Shown here: positions 11,081 through 23,194 of the stretch, piece by piece | Position numbering within the stretch: position 1 is the stretch's first letter | Layout: the number at the start of each line of letters is the position of its first letter | NCBI GenBank assembly: GCA_014925825.1 | Contig: JACGCK010000059.1 | Location: 1 to 64,000 of the forward strand | From: Pholiota molesta | Lineage: Eukaryota; Basidiomycota; Agaricomycetes; Agaricales; Strophariaceae | Reading direction: 5' to 3' | Length of the DNA: 64,000 bases | Translations under genes and position numbers: made by a program | Notes under the pieces: model-generated | Databases searched by the model: none | The model's input: only the letters and a program-made list of their open reading frames with translations | Told to the model about the DNA's origin: nothing

Positions 11081-12274
11081 TTAATAACCTACCATTGACA
11101 ATCCGCCCTTTTTAGGACCATTCGAAGGTTTTTTACCTTCAGCGTCGACACTTGTGCTATTATTGATTGTGACTGCGCTCTCATGCGCCGGCAGAGCGTA
11201 GCGAGAATACTTGTTCGCGCTGGCCAGGCTTTGGAGATCCGAATACGAGCGCGATCGCCTACGGTCGGGCCTGGACATCTGCGACTGGCGATCTAGAGGC
11301 CGAGAAGCGGGTGCAGTGTCGTGGATATCTGGGTGGGCGCCGACGTGAGACGGCGCATGATGACTGTCGTGACGCACTCGGTGCCCCTTGGCGGAACGCG
11401 CATGATGTCCAGAGCCCAGGAGCGTGGCACAGTCATATTCAGAATGAACGACGTTAAAGGCTGCTTCGTTCTGGTCTGGACCTGTACGAGACCCGGTTGT
11501 GGACTGACTCCATCCCAGTGGATCCATATGGTAGCCTTGAGGAGGCGGAGCTGTAGGTGCGAGAAGGATCGCATTCGCAGGGTTATAGTCCGGTGGGAGA
11601 TCGATAGTAGTGGTGGTGGTAATCGTAATTTTACGACTGCGGTGTGTTTCGCTCTGGTTGTGTACAGGATGAGCTAGATTGGTAGCAGTATGCGACCGTA
11701 CACTGGGGCTGCGATACCCCCCTGCCGCAGGAACCATAGAGTTCGCAATCGAGCGCGCATCTGCGTTTGAATACGCGGATGGAGTACTGGGTCTGGAACT
11801 GGCGCGATATTCTTCCATATTTCGAGCAGCAAATTGTGGTGTTCCAAAACTGTTCCTCCCGTGAACCGAAGTTAAAGGTGACGGATATGCTACCGGCGTG
11901 GTGGGTCTGGAGCCAGTGCCACTATACACGCTTTGAGAAGAAAAAGAGGGAGTTATAGTCCGGACGCTTCCCCGAAGAGAGGCTGGAGACGCTGGTGGAA
12001 AGTCGCTAACTTGCCAGACGAGTGGAGATACAAGCTCGTCGTCACGGGGAGTAGTTGGGAAGCCAGTGGCAGACGCATCTTCCGGCCAACCATTGCGAGT
12101 ACTGTTCATGCTGCGAGCACTCCTGATGCTGTGAGCTTGGGCTGCGCCTTCGAAGGAAAGTGGAGAAACGATTTCAGGCTGAAAACGAGGAGTGGCAAAC
12201 GGATCATTTGGCCACCCGTTGCTACGAGCGCTGGTTGCGCTGCGCGCGCTCTTGATGCTGCGAGAGCTACCCAT
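11081..12274 (-). CDS. Ser/Thr/Pro-rich low-complexity protein
   Basis: A single uninterrupted frame encodes 397 residues from the Met of MGSSRSIKSARSATSARS. The frame is open for another 66 codons upstream, but that part lacks the composition of the rest, so the inner ATG is preferred. The N-terminal 80 residues hold two related units, SIKSARS...NGWPNDPFATP and SIRSARS...NGWPEDASATG, each followed by a VSPL motif. A His-rich stretch (about residues 305-335) and a basic RPDRRRSRSYSDLQS segment follow. No catalytic domain, signal peptide or membrane helix is seen. It looks like a disordered, possibly phosphorylated, scaffold or regulatory protein; that is inference only. It converges with the DUF4436-like gene. 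Confidence 0.6.
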   Translation of the reverse strand: MGSSRSIKSARSATSARSNGWPNDPFATPRFQPEIVSPLSFEGAAQAHSIRSARSMNSTRNGWPEDASATGFPTTPRDDELVSPLVWQVSDFPPASPASLRGSVRTITPSFSSQSVYSGTGSRPTTPVAYPSPLTSVHGRNSFGTPQFAARNMEEYRASSRPSTPSAYSNADARSIANSMVPAAGGYRSPSVRSHTATNLAHPVHNQSETHRSRKITITTTTTIDLPPDYNPANAILLAPTAPPPQGYHMDPLGWSQSTTGSRTGPDQNEAAFNVVHSEYDCATLLGSGHHARSAKGHRVRHDSHHAPSHVGAHPDIHDTAPASRPLDRQSQMSRPDRRRSRSYSDLQSLASANKYSRYALPAHESAVTINNSTSVDAEGKKPSNGPKKGGLSMVGY

Positions 12275-14584
12275 GTTGTACAGTATATGTGTAGGTTCCG
12301 TTGTGCAGAGGGGATCAAAGGTATACAGGGATGAGGAAAAGTACAGCGTAAGAGCGCGCTCAAGACGAGTACTTATATGAGAACCACAACAAGCGTTGGT
12401 TTCCTCTTTGATCAGTGTGCCACTCGATATGGATGCAACGTAGCTTGGAATAGAAATAGCAGTGTGGGCCATCCCTTAGCGCTTAGCTCTGAGTACCAAG
12501 ACCTTGTCCACAATGCAAGCGCAAGCGGAAAAGAAGCGTAGACATCCAGTGTTAAACCTGGACAATGAGGTGGTGGCATGAACTGGCATGAATGTGGCGG
12601 AGTGGCGCAAGCAGGCGCAAGCGCATTGGCCATTTTCGTGTTTGGTTTACCATCCAATCTGTGAAGATAAGATCAGATAAGATGCTTGTGGTATCACATG
12701 TTGAGAGTAGGCCAGTCAGACCTACTCTAGGATGCGTGGGCTGGCAGGGCTCGGATAACGCGTCGAGCGCGCTGTGCGGACAGTCTGAGCACGCGATGGC
12801 AAGAGCCAGGAGGGATGGATTTGGTCTGCGTGACCGCGAGTGTCTACATACGGACCGGAAGCTGTGCTACTGAGTGCAATCTAATCTAATCGAGGCTCGG
12901 CCAGCTTGGGCCAGAGTCCACTACCACAATGCGTCTCAATATCAACGCTTGATATTGACAATGACTCAGGCTTGAGCAGTTCAGCTTTAACGGCAACCAA
13001 TTTCCTGATTAATCTCAAAAGCCAGACGCTGTAATAAAGATGATTATACATAGACGCTTATCTGCAGGCTGCAGCTGCTCTCTGTCCAGGAACTATCTCT
13101 TTTGTCGACCAGAAGAAGCCTTATGATGCGCGTACTTGAAAGCAATTTATTCCTCTTCCTAAATAGAATGGGAAGTCTACTTTATCGTTGGCAGGATTAC
13201 ACTGAGGCGAGAAATCTCGAAGGCAGAAATCTCGTGCATACTGAGCTTGAAGAGATAGGAAAGCGTTGCCTTGAGAGGAAAGGTTATAAAATCGATGCTA
13301 TGTACTTCATATCCATACGATTTAGTTTAGTTACTATTTAGTGTTTAATCCAATACTTGAAGCACCAATGGCTAGCATAAAAGATTAGCAAAAGGCAGCA
13401 TCTAAAGTAGAAGATGAGTGCCCGAAACCTGGTTCCATATCATAATCTTGAGGCTTCAGCGAAGTCTGGACGTGCTATTTTTACAATTCTGGCCATGACG
13501 TCTTTTGGAAGAAATTTGAACGAGAAAATGTAGCTGTATTAGGAATTTATTATATTCATCTCTATACGTTTTGTTTTTCAGAGCTACTGTCTGCTACTGT
13601 TACCCAGAAGACATCTTTGAGTGTAGGTGAGTATATTATTCTTCATTTGTGTCGTGGACGTCATTTGCTCATTGTATGGTATTTTAAGACGGCGAAGATG
13701 TAGCGTACGGAAAGCTAGCACATGGATCATGCTCAATCCATGTATCCTTGACTTAGCGATACTCTGGCCAATGCGCTCAGCTAATTTTATGAGTCGGCTT
13801 TAGAATTTGACACCGCGTCGTCATGAACGTTCTGTGCGTATAAAATACCATCTTGAGCCTACACTAAAAATAGGCGCCAAAACATGTTACCTATTTTTAG
13901 AATAGGACGGGCGTTCGACCCGTGATTGCTTCTTCGCCAATTCTTCGCATGCGACTGGCAGGATAAGGTGATGTGAGTCCATGTAGTACCCATTCATATA
14001 GCCAAGCCGATCCGCGAATGGCTAGATTTCATATGCGCACCTTCTCCGCAAATAGCGCACTGCCAACGCACTTGTACCAGCTGGTCCTAGCTCACGGAAG
14101 CGGCTCCAGGGCAGTGCAGAAGACGAGAAGTGTTCCTAATCTTGTCACGGATCACAAGGAGAGATCGTGCATCTGTCCTGCAGACAAAGACATCGGCATG
14201 ATTGCCACATGCAAAGGACTCTGCGAATAGCAGCTATCATAGGACAGAGTCAAAAACGACAAGCTTCCGTCTCCGCCAGCACATCGTACTCTTATTCCTC
14301 AGGGAAGTTCGGAGCAATTGTTCAGCGACATTTACCCGTAACGAGCAGACACTTTTATCTACATTCGGACAGCGGTAACATGATCATGTCTAGACTAAAG
14401 AGCTTGGCGTTAGGCCAAATCGATAAATAGGATTCCGTCCAAGCTATAACGTCGTTCTACATCCCTTAGACCTCTCCCTTCTTCTCCTCTTCAACACATG
14501 TAAGTACTTCTGTGCAGGCTGCGTCAATCGTTTAAAACGCCTCATACTCATCGAATCTCTTCTGCATTTAGAAAACGCGGCATC
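12275..14584. other. Long intergenic region
   Basis: No frame here has splice or family support. The left half is the likely promoter region of the minus-strand Ser-rich gene; 14440-14584 is the likely leader of the secreted-protein gene, with a GTAAGT at 14501 that could open a 5'-leader intron. A palindrome is described separately. Confidence 0.45.
13864..13900. repeat. Perfect inverted repeat, 11-bp arms
   Basis: CTAAAAATAGG at 13864-13874 is repeated in reverse complement at 13890-13900, with a 15-base spacer. It could be a hairpin or a protein-binding dyad; it lies in a long non-coding stretch. Confidence 0.5.
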
Positions 14585-15583
14585 ATGAGCTTTAAGCTTC
14601 TCTCTACCTGCGCGTTGTTAGCGATAAGTGCTTTGACTGCACTCGCCAACCCCGTCGCCTTGGACAGCCGAGATGATGTGTGTTTTTTTTTTTCGACCAC
14701 TTCGATATAGAATTGCTTATATAGGATTCATTGTTAGACCTTGGTCAATACCCCAGGTGGTGTTCGCTCAATATCCCAAGTCCACCACGTGCCTGACGGC
14801 GCTAGTCTTCATCACACGGGGGATGCCGTCCACATCATCTCCGCCACCGGCGAAATCCTTCACACCAACGTTCTCGACAAATCACAGCCAGCTCAAGGCC
14901 TCGCTTCCCGCACTTTCCTCCAACCTTCCCGCGTAGTTGAGCCGCGCGCTATCAGCACGGGCTACGTGGCCTACACGTACTTCACAAACAACTCTGACGC
15001 CACTCCGATCTCCAACTTTTCATCCACATGGACTGTGCCTTCCGTGCCCAAAACGAACCACAACCAGCTTCTGTATCTCTTCAGCGCTCTAACACCTGCC
15101 TCTGACGATGCCATCCTTCAACCTGTCTTGCAGTACGGCACCTCCGGCGCTGGTGGAGGTAACTACTGGGCCACTGCATCGTGGTACCTCATAGGCGCTA
15201 GCACCTACCACACCACCCTCGTCCCCGTTTCCACAGGTGCCGCCCTCAACGGTGTGATAACTCTCCAGAGCACATCCCCTGCCGTGAATGGCGTGACGAC
15301 ATACACTTACAACGCGCAGTTCACGCACAGTCCCTACACGACCATCACCGTCAGCACTACCGAGCAGCTCAACTGGGCTTGGGAGGCGCTGGAGATCTAC
15401 GCCGCAGAAGCGATCACCGATCTGCCGACTGGGACGACCGCGTTTAAGAACATCAACATGTTGAACTCGAATGGCGCTAACACGCCCTTGAACTGGCTCA
15501 CGCGTAACGACACCACTGACGGGTTCATTGCGATGGTCAAGGTCAATGGACCAACGGCCGGCGAAATTGATATCGAATACTAA
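14585..15583 (+). CDS. Secreted beta-rich protein of an Agaricomycete family, function unknown
   Basis: Two exons (14585-14677 and 14738-15583) give 312 residues. The first exon encodes a clear signal peptide, MSFKLLSTCALLAISALTAL, ending near ALANP, and the second begins TLVNTPGG after a GT-AG intron. The mature part alternates short beta-prone stretches: FSSTWTVPSVP, AILQPVLQYG, GGNYWATASWY, TITVSTTEQLNWAWEALE. The order of a strand ending in TVP, then a Gln-containing strand, then an A-x-W-Y strand loosely recalls glutamic peptidases (eqolisins, family G1) or other concanavalin-like sandwiches, but I cannot match the catalytic Gln/Glu pair with certainty. It is probably extracellular, perhaps acting on plant or fungal cell-wall material. 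Possible N-glycosylation sites include NNS and NFSS. Confidence 0.65.
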
Positions 15584-17294
15584 TTCCTGTACCGCTGTAG
15601 TAGCTTTGTATCCAACACTTATTTTTTAATACTCAAATGTATTCCTATCTCAATCCTAAATTCAACTACAGGCGTTGCTCAAAATAGCGAACACCTGAAA
15701 TGTAAATTCGAACGATTTCCATTGGGTCTAGGACTTGGAGCGTAAAAGTTCAAGCTATGACGAATCCAGCCATGCTCTCTACTAGTCTCTACTCCGTGTG
15801 TCACAGATCTTCTAGGAACTAAATGGAAATTCAGCGGAAGGTCATGCATCATGATCGGTACGGTGCCGACCATGCCATTTTTGCCCAGCGTAATGGCATG
15901 AGTATCTTCTCCCAAAACAAGATGAGCACAGAATCTGCATCATCCAACGGTTTTTCCCTTTCAGCGGAGAATGTCCGCGCGCCTGAATTCATGAAGCACT
16001 GTCTTCTCCATCCCAGACCCGACACATATCGTCGGATGAATAGCCAACTGCGCATTGTTACTATCACATTGGTTTTATTGGAAGAGGCGTAGCAGCAGTT
16101 CGGTTGTAGTCGTAATGGCTCATTCGCCTCATTCGCAGGAATACGTACTGTCTGTATAATTGGGGGGATAACGTACGACGTTCATTGCACCTCGGAGATT
16201 TGTGCGGAAACGATCTATGTTATTTCCGTCTACTTGCTCTCTTAAGAAAGCCGGATGAGAAATAATGTCCACTTCATCACTATCGATCTCATAAAAATAG
16301 AAAGGAATAGAAGTGGGCGTGTACATGCGTCAGAGAATGACATAGATCATCAATCGGCGCAGAAGTCCTGTATGCGGGCCGTCGACGTCAACTTCGCTGC
16401 CATAAGACCTCCGACAAGAACTCTGCGGTTCTTCCACTGTTGTTGAACTATGCTTTGTGCCAAAAAAATCGGGCCGCTTGAACGTCGTTGAGACTGGAAT
16501 ATTGAAGATAGGCCGCTTGAAATTAATGCATGAAAGTTCAGGCATTGGTATAGCGGGATGGATCTACATACTACTATATACCATAAGTAGCAGCTGGCCG
16601 AGCAGAGTACCAATTGAAGCTAGAGGATTCGTAATCTGGCATGACTATGATACAATCTTTTTCTTACGAACATTTATTGACGTTATCCTTCTACCTCGTT
16701 CTGGCCATGGCCTTCAGGATACGTTCAATCTGCGACAGATAAGCCAATTAAGTACATGAGGCGCGTCATGTCACCGCGGAGATCGTTCGAGATGGAATGA
16801 TATGTCGGAGATCATCCGTCCATGTACAATAATATTTGCGTCCCTAGGATATTCATGTGGGACACGCTTTCCGAGCGACTCTCCCCGCAAGAACAACAAA
16901 AGTTTGACAAAAGTGTGCATTGATCTAAAGAGAATCTTTCGTTCCCTGTATTTCTGATCGCCCTCCTGCACGCAGATAAATTTCTATGTGAGATACACTC
17001 GACCAATTGGTACCCATTGCGTTGAGTCCTATCCTGATCGACTAGTCAGAACGATGCATGTACCAATATAAGAAATAAAGAACGCGAGCTAGTGAAGTCT
17101 GGAAGGTTCTTCGATCCTTCGTTCCAAAAACCTTTGGACCGAATCATTTACATACACACACACGAAACGAGCGTCAAAGTGTTAATCAGTGTACAGCTTT
17201 ACATATTGGTAAAGGGGGGTATGAACGTTCACATGGATGATTAGATATTCTGAAAGCCCCTATATTGTAAGCATCTATCGTCCGCGCAAAAATT
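15584..17294. other. Intergenic region between convergent genes
   Basis: Nothing supported is seen. Several short frames on both strands near 15.8-16.6 kb overlap each other and lack family features. A (CA)n-like patch occurs near 17153-17163. Confidence 0.45.
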
Positions 17295-18736
17295 TCAAGT
17301 GTGAACATTCAATCTCCACGTCTTCCAAACGTCTCTGTCGAGTTTAACCCCTTCAACATCTACTGACGCGACCTCGAACGAAATATTTGTTTTCCCCGTG
17401 ACATAGTCGTTGACATCCTTTATTAGCAGCTGCTCAAAAATTTCCTTCAAGGTCCATTGCCGACGATAGGTGCCCTCATTCGTGATGATAGTGATTTTCT
17501 GAATTGAATTTGTCGTGTTTTCTATGTCCAGCCAGCGTTTAAAGACAAGAAACTCGTGAAAAAAATCTTCCAGGCGGTCTGTCTCGACCCGAAGATGTGA
17601 AAGCTGAGGAGCATCCATGGCGAGCGAGGGGATATTAACACCAATCTCACCGGGGGTTATATGTCCATCCCCGAAGCAGAGAAAGCCGCGTCCCAAAGTG
17701 AGCGTTGCAATTGCTGGCGCAGACTTCAGCAAATTATGAACCTCTATGGTAGCACGGGAGTCGCGCCAGGTCCTTAAGTTGCCGATGAGGAGAGAGAGAG
17801 CGCGCGTAGGGCGGGAAACTCCAAATTTTTAAAGAGCATCGTTAGAGGGAAGTCTAAGTTGTGATCAGAGGCACAAGCAACAGTAAGAGTGGTAAGTGAG
17901 GGCAGGGAGAATTTTGGCGGGTCGGGCTGGCCTAGTATATGGGAATGACGGATAACGATGAAGAAATCACCCCATTGCAGATTTCCTAACTGACGGATGG
18001 CACAGAACCAAGGGTCGATTTCATACAAAGAAATGTGGTTCAGAGAGAGATGAGTCAGCGTCGACCAATTTTTAAGGCCATTCGCAGTCATTAAAGCTCC
18101 GAGTATGACTAGACGTCGTAGTGTTGGGGGGATCTGGGATGGAAGTGTAGCGTTGCGCTTGAGCTGGCCGTACGCGTAGGAAAGGTTGTTTATGTGATAA
18201 AGGTCATTGGCACCCGAGACCAATGTGCGTAATTTGGAGGATGTTGCGGCCGATAACCCGCTTTCACGAGTCAGGTATACGTAGAATGCACCGACCTCGA
18301 GAAACTGCGCCGAAGAGATGTATGCAAACAAGAAATCATCGGGCTCCGGTCCCACTGGCAAGTAAAGTTCTGCCTCTTCTACATTGGGCCTGTCATAGAG
18401 ATCGAACCGGAGAAATGGCGCCACGGAACCATGGTTTGTCTTCCACCACCTCATGAATTCTATATCGCGGGTGAGGGCCTCTGCGGACCATGTGGTTGGA
18501 TTATTATCGGAATCCCATTTTATAGGAAGTAGAGTGTAGAGATGCGTCCAGAGAGAACGAATTGAGAGAGCGACCGCTCTCCATGAGGAACAGATATGAC
18601 AGAGAAGCATTGGTGCGATTTTTGGGTTTGGCTGGACTTCGACGAGAGGATTATCGGGGAGACAGTGGAGGAATATCTCCCGTAGAATATCGTATGGGGC
18701 ATTGTTGATGACGCTTTCAGCGGACGCGGGGAACAT
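17295..18736 (-). pseudogene. F-box-like protein gene with a dinucleotide frameshift
   Basis: The 5' part carries an F-box near the N-terminus (NNAPYDILREIFLHCLP, then LLCHICSSWRAVALSIRSLW), the substrate-receptor motif of SCF ubiquitin ligases that binds Skp1. A long leucine-rich-repeat-like region follows, with phrases such as LKNWSTLTHLSLNHISLYEI. The frame shifts at a (GA)5 run at 17790-17800; dropping one CT pair on the coding strand joins LRALSLLIGNLRTWRD to the downstream frame, which continues LLKSAPAIATLTLGRGF to a stop at 17295. The tandem paralogue at 19109-20758 shows the same region unbroken (TTWRN...VLKSAPAMTKL). The start is taken at MFPASAES, which lines up with an internal Met of the paralogue; the frame is open further up. 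It could also be a sequencing error in the repeat. Confidence 0.7.
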
Positions 18737-19108
18737 GAAGGTTTTCGTCAAATTTCCGTCGAGTTCGTGTTCCGTTCGAAATTTAAGCAACATTCGGAAA
18801 TGGCCGGCCGTCGACTGGCCGTCGAATCCCGTGGTGAGGTATACGCGTCGCGCGACGGCGGCAATGCGCGCGATACGTCGTCCATTGGTCGTGCGCAATA
18901 CTTGACTGATATTTAATTCAAGTTTCCAATGCAACTTTCTTGAGGTATCAGATCTATCAGACCTCAAAATTTGACATCCAATGACGAGCATATTTATTTA
19001 TCGAGAAACTATGTATGTCAAGAAGAGAAACTGAAGTGCGGCCACGCTCGTATGTACTAGCCGCCAAATGATCATGATGAAATATAATTATAATATTATA
19101 CAACACTC

Positions 19109-20758
19109 TCAAGGGTTTGACCGCCATCTCTGCAAAATAGCCTCTGTATGATTGAGATTTTGCCCACCCTCTGAGGCGTTGATCTGAAACGAGATATTGG
19201 CCTCCGTTACGATGCGTTCATTGATACATTGAAGTAGCCGTTTCTTCCAGTCTGGATGGTTCATCCAAATATTATCGGACAAAACGGTGATGATGATGAG
19301 TGGAATGGTTTCAGTAGGGCTCGTAAGGTTGAGGGAGCTGTTGGAAATGGTCCATGCCTTCACGAATTCTCTTACCAGGTCGGCCACAACAACGTATGTT
19401 AAACTTAGCATAACCTGAAGATGCGAAACACGGGGAGCATCTCTCGAGAGTGCCTGGCGGCTACTTCCAATTGGCGTGAGCGCACCAGTACTAGGATTGT
19501 CATTGACAAAGCAACAGTTGAAGCCATGGAGAAAATCCCTCAAAGCAAGCTTTGTCATTGCTGGCGCAGATTTCAGCACATTTCCAATCTCCGAAGTGGC
19601 ATTTCGCCATGTCGTGTCCGCAGATGCGAGATAAAGTGTGTGCAGCGCGGGAAGCTCCAAATTTTGGAAGAGTGTGGTGATGGGGAGCTCGATTCCTCGG
19701 ATAGAATAGCAAGAGATGCTCAGGGCCAAAAGTGAAGAAAGCGAGAACATTGGGGGATCAGGTTGGACACCCACAGCACCTGTATGACTTATCATGATAG
19801 AAAAGTCACCCCATTGCAGATGTACCAATTCACGGATGACGGTGAACCATGTGGAAAGTTGGACAATATAGACAGGATCTAACGAGAGATGCGTTAGTGT
19901 CGACCAGTTAGAGAGCCTGCAGTTCCTGAGGACTTGTGTTTGTTGTATAAGAAGGCGTCGTAAAGTCGTGGGGATCTCGGGTAGAGGTACAGTGGCATGG
20001 TAAGGGTACTCTGGATAATATCCGTGGTACATGCTGTCCAATTGGTCACCAAGTGCCACTAGCGTGTGTAACTTGGAGGATTTTGCCACCAGCGCGCCCC
20101 TTTTTTGCGTCAGATAATCGTAGAATTCCCCAACCTCGAGATACTGCGCCGAAGACATGTACTCCAGAAGAAAATCCAGGGCTTCAGGATTCACAGATGG
20201 ATAGACGGTAGAAGAAACTTCGTCATCCGAATTATCTTCATGTATCTCTTCAGACTCATCGTCAAGATCACCGTCAAATTATCCTCAAGATTCAAAATCC
20301 TCACCGAAATTCTCCATATCTTCAGAGCGAAAGAAATTAAAGCGAAGGAGCGGGTCCACGGCACGGTGATTATGTCGCCACCACTTCATAAATTCTATGC
20401 TATGGATGACAGCCTCTGAGTTGAGAGCGGTAGGATTCCTCTCACGATCCCATAATATGGGTAGTCGAACGTGAAGATGTTTCCAGAGAGAGGGAATTGA
20501 AAGCGCGACTGATCTCCAGGAGGAAGAGACGTGACACAAAAGAATTGGCGCCGTTTTGGGGTTGGGCTGGACCTCGTCGAGAGGATTTTTTGGACGAGAG
20601 TGGAGGAAAATCTCTTGTAGGACGTCGTATGGGACATTGTTGATGGGGCTATGATGGGGGGCGCTTTTAGTGGGGGTGATATCGGTGGAAGGGCTGCTGG
20701 TGGAGGGGGTGCTGGTGAATGAGGAGAACATGTATTTTATGGGGAGCAAGAGGTTCAT
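19109..20758 (-). CDS. F-box-like protein, tandem paralogue
   Basis: A two-exon model (20758-20305 and 20235-19109) gives 526 residues. Residues near 40 onward read NNVPYDVLQEIFLHSRP and LLCHVSSSWRSVALSIPSLW, the Agaricomycete F-box pattern; the remainder is an LRR-like array ending ILQRWRSNP. It would act as a substrate adaptor in an SCF E3 ligase. Two in-frame stops (20285-20287 and 20279-20281) lie in a segment absent from the neighbour gene. They are removed by a 69-nt intron from GTGAGG to GAAG that keeps the frame. If that intron is not used, the gene is broken. A second candidate start is the Met of MFSSFTST (20731). Confidence 0.6.
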
Positions 20759-21479
20759 CGTTTGAATGCGACAAGTGGGCGATAGTACGCTGACGTTCGC
20801 GTATAAAATTCGCTCTAAGTACCATTCGGAAATAGCCGAAGTAACAGGCGTACTTCAATGGGCGAGAATATTAGAGAAGCCTGGAAGAAGTACCGAACAC
20901 CGTTTTTGGAAATATGTGTATTAAATTTTTGAATTCAGGTTCAGAACAATGAGAAATGGCCCCTCGCATTAGAAAGTATATACGTGATGGAGAGTGCCAA
21001 AAGAGCGGCTTGAAAAAAGGGCCTCCAAAACAAGTTAGGAGCAAAGCACAGGAGCATACATACGCGCTTGCGCTTGCTGACTTAGATTGAATAGTACATT
21101 CGACTCGAATTCAACATTTGAGATTTGAACATTGCGCAGGAGCTTGGGACAATGGACATCGATAATTGCTATATATGTATGTCGTCTGCACATTCCATCT
21201 TGATTGCACGCGTATCCTACGGGTCCGCGTAGTCCTCGCGGTTCGAAAGCGAGCAAGTCAAGAAGGGCAAGTTCTCATCAAGCTAAATCTTACTCTTTGA
21301 GCCCTACCTCTCACAATGTATTGTAAAACTAATCCTGCGAAATTTACCATATCTGAAATCAGGTGTGGGCCCATTGTTTTGCACATATGTACCGCAAAGA
21401 ACGTCGCGGAAGCCACCTCGGGTATGGCGGCATGCAGAAAGGACTTTGGAATGCAGATAATTCGCAAGAGCTCCATTGT
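20759..21479. other. Intergenic region upstream of the F-box gene
   Basis: This holds the presumed promoter side of the minus-strand F-box gene. Near 20820-20850 a segment resembles the leader of the neighbouring F-box gene (18780-18810), so the tandem duplication includes upstream DNA. No gene is seen. Confidence 0.4.
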
Positions 21480-22694
21480 TTGAATCGCTTACACACCGAC
21501 AATTATGTTGGGAATATCTAAAAAAGGAGTACATAGTGTGGCTGATCGGGATTGTGCGGACAGGTAAGAAAGAGAAAACAGCCCTGGAATAGGAAGACCC
21601 TTGGAGCAATTATCAGACGATTCTCTGAGCTCTCTGCCAACATAAATTGAGATACGAGAATGAAACTTCCGACTCTCCAATTGCCCCGGCAGTATCCGTT
21701 TAACCGGTAAGTACTAAGTACTAAGTACTTACTTCCCATCTCAAACTGACCGTGTCTCCGTGATTTCATAAATACGCCTGGAGGCTCCAGCAACTTTCTG
21801 TGCACTATTGTGAGACCAAAGCCGTCCATCTCGGGTGGTAAATATAGCAGGAACACGGAGACGGACTCAGCGGCGACGTGTCATGATTGCTTTCGAGAGA
21901 TGTGTATCTCGGGTACACGCTCTCTTTACCTTCTTTAGTAAACGCTACCTCTGTCCCTATCCTTGTTCCTAAGACTTCGTTCATATCCTGCGACCTTCTG
22001 TAGTCATGATCAGTATCTATTTATTCGCGTAGCTTTTTGGTAGCTTTCTAAGCAACGGGCTTTATCATACTTTGGCTGTCTAATAACGATCCGCTTAGTA
22101 CACTTATCCAAGTTGACCATATTTAGCCACACTCAAGCCAGACTGCTATTTTTAGCGATTAAGATTTACGCGCCCAGTTATCGACTTCTTTATCCTGACA
22201 CCCGCTAAGGCTAAAGTTTGATTGTAGCATGGCTTCACCTGCTTTTTAATCGAACTTCAAAAGTACTCTCTGGGGAACAACCTCGAGATTTTTGAGTCCT
22301 GACACGAATTCCATGCATTCCCGTATTCTTCAAGAACTGCCTGTCATATGACGCAACATTCGCTTTGTTTCACAGTCAAAATTAGAAGTGCACAAACATC
22401 CGAGATAGCTTGCGACGGTGGTCGTATAACTTTTGGCCTAGCAGCAAGTAAGGCTCTGGCAACAGTGCGAGGCGAACGGAATTCTGAAAACAATACGGAG
22501 ATTTCTAAAATTTTTATCATTCTTACTATCATCCGGGATTATCTCTAACGTTATTTCGTGCATTCGAACATTTGCCTATGGATCTTTACATTAATGTCTA
22601 GCTATGATGGGTCCCATTCTGTACTTACGAAAAGCATATATAACGAGAGGTTTCTGTATCCCACAATCTTTACTCGATCAACTACTAAACCAGC
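21480..22694. repeat. Upstream block duplicated with 25000-26218
   Basis: Several blocks align in order with DNA upstream of the second DPBB-like gene: a GGGATTGTGCGG-x-CAGGT patch (21548 and 25053), an ACGAGAATGAAA patch, an ACCAAAGCCGT patch followed by ATCTCGGGT or ATATCGGGC, and a GGTCGTATAACT patch (22420 and 25962). The gene duplication therefore carried about 1.2 kb of promoter-side DNA. A short palindromic AAGTACT repeat lies at 21708-21731. A TATATAA sits about 60 bp before the ATG at 22695. Confidence 0.6.
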
Positions 22695-23194
22695 ATGATC
22701 TCTACTCGCATTTTGTTCTCTGCGCTTGCAGCCGCTGCCAGCTTTTCTACTGCCATGGCTTTCACTGGTCGAGGTACGATTTTGATACTACAGTACTTAT
22801 TTTTATTGGGCCGTAGACTGACCGTTGTCCGCTACCACTGTGTTTTAGCTTCCTGGGACTCTCTCGGTACCACACCTTGCGTGCCTGCGTGCCCGGCAAG
22901 CGACTTCCGCGTCGCTCTTCCTTCGGACCTCTTCCCCGGTGGCGAGAGCTGTTGCCACTTTGTCCAAGCTACCTGTATGTTACTCTTCATATTAGAGACA
23001 GTTACATGAATAATCATCAGCTAATCATTGATAATACTATAGATCAAGGAACTAACGTGGTTGTGCAATTCACCGACCTGTTCCTCGCCGGAGCGGGCTC
23101 GCAGAACATCAGCCTTAGCCATCAGGCATTTGCTGTGCTCGCGCCGTTGGAGGTCGGAACCATCTTCCCCGTGGATTGGATTTTTGTCTCCTAG
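22695..23194 (+). CDS. Small secreted double-psi beta-barrel (RlpA/Raf-like) protein 1
   Basis: Three exons (22695-22773, 22849-22974, 23043-23194) give 118 residues. A signal peptide (ending near AMAF) precedes a DPBB-like body: SDFRVALPSDLF, ATYQGTNVVVQFTDLF and SLSHQAFAVLAPLEVGTIF. This follows the strand order of RlpA-like / riboflavin-aldehyde-forming-enzyme-like proteins of Agaricomycetes, including the Asp in QFTD. Cys37, Cys41, Cys61 and Cys62 could form disulphides. The usual D-R-C-x-G-C segment of the Raf group is missing, so catalytic activity should not be assumed; an extracellular or wall-associated role is inferred. Compared with the paralogue at 26219 the loop between the first two Cys is five residues shorter. 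Confidence 0.7.
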
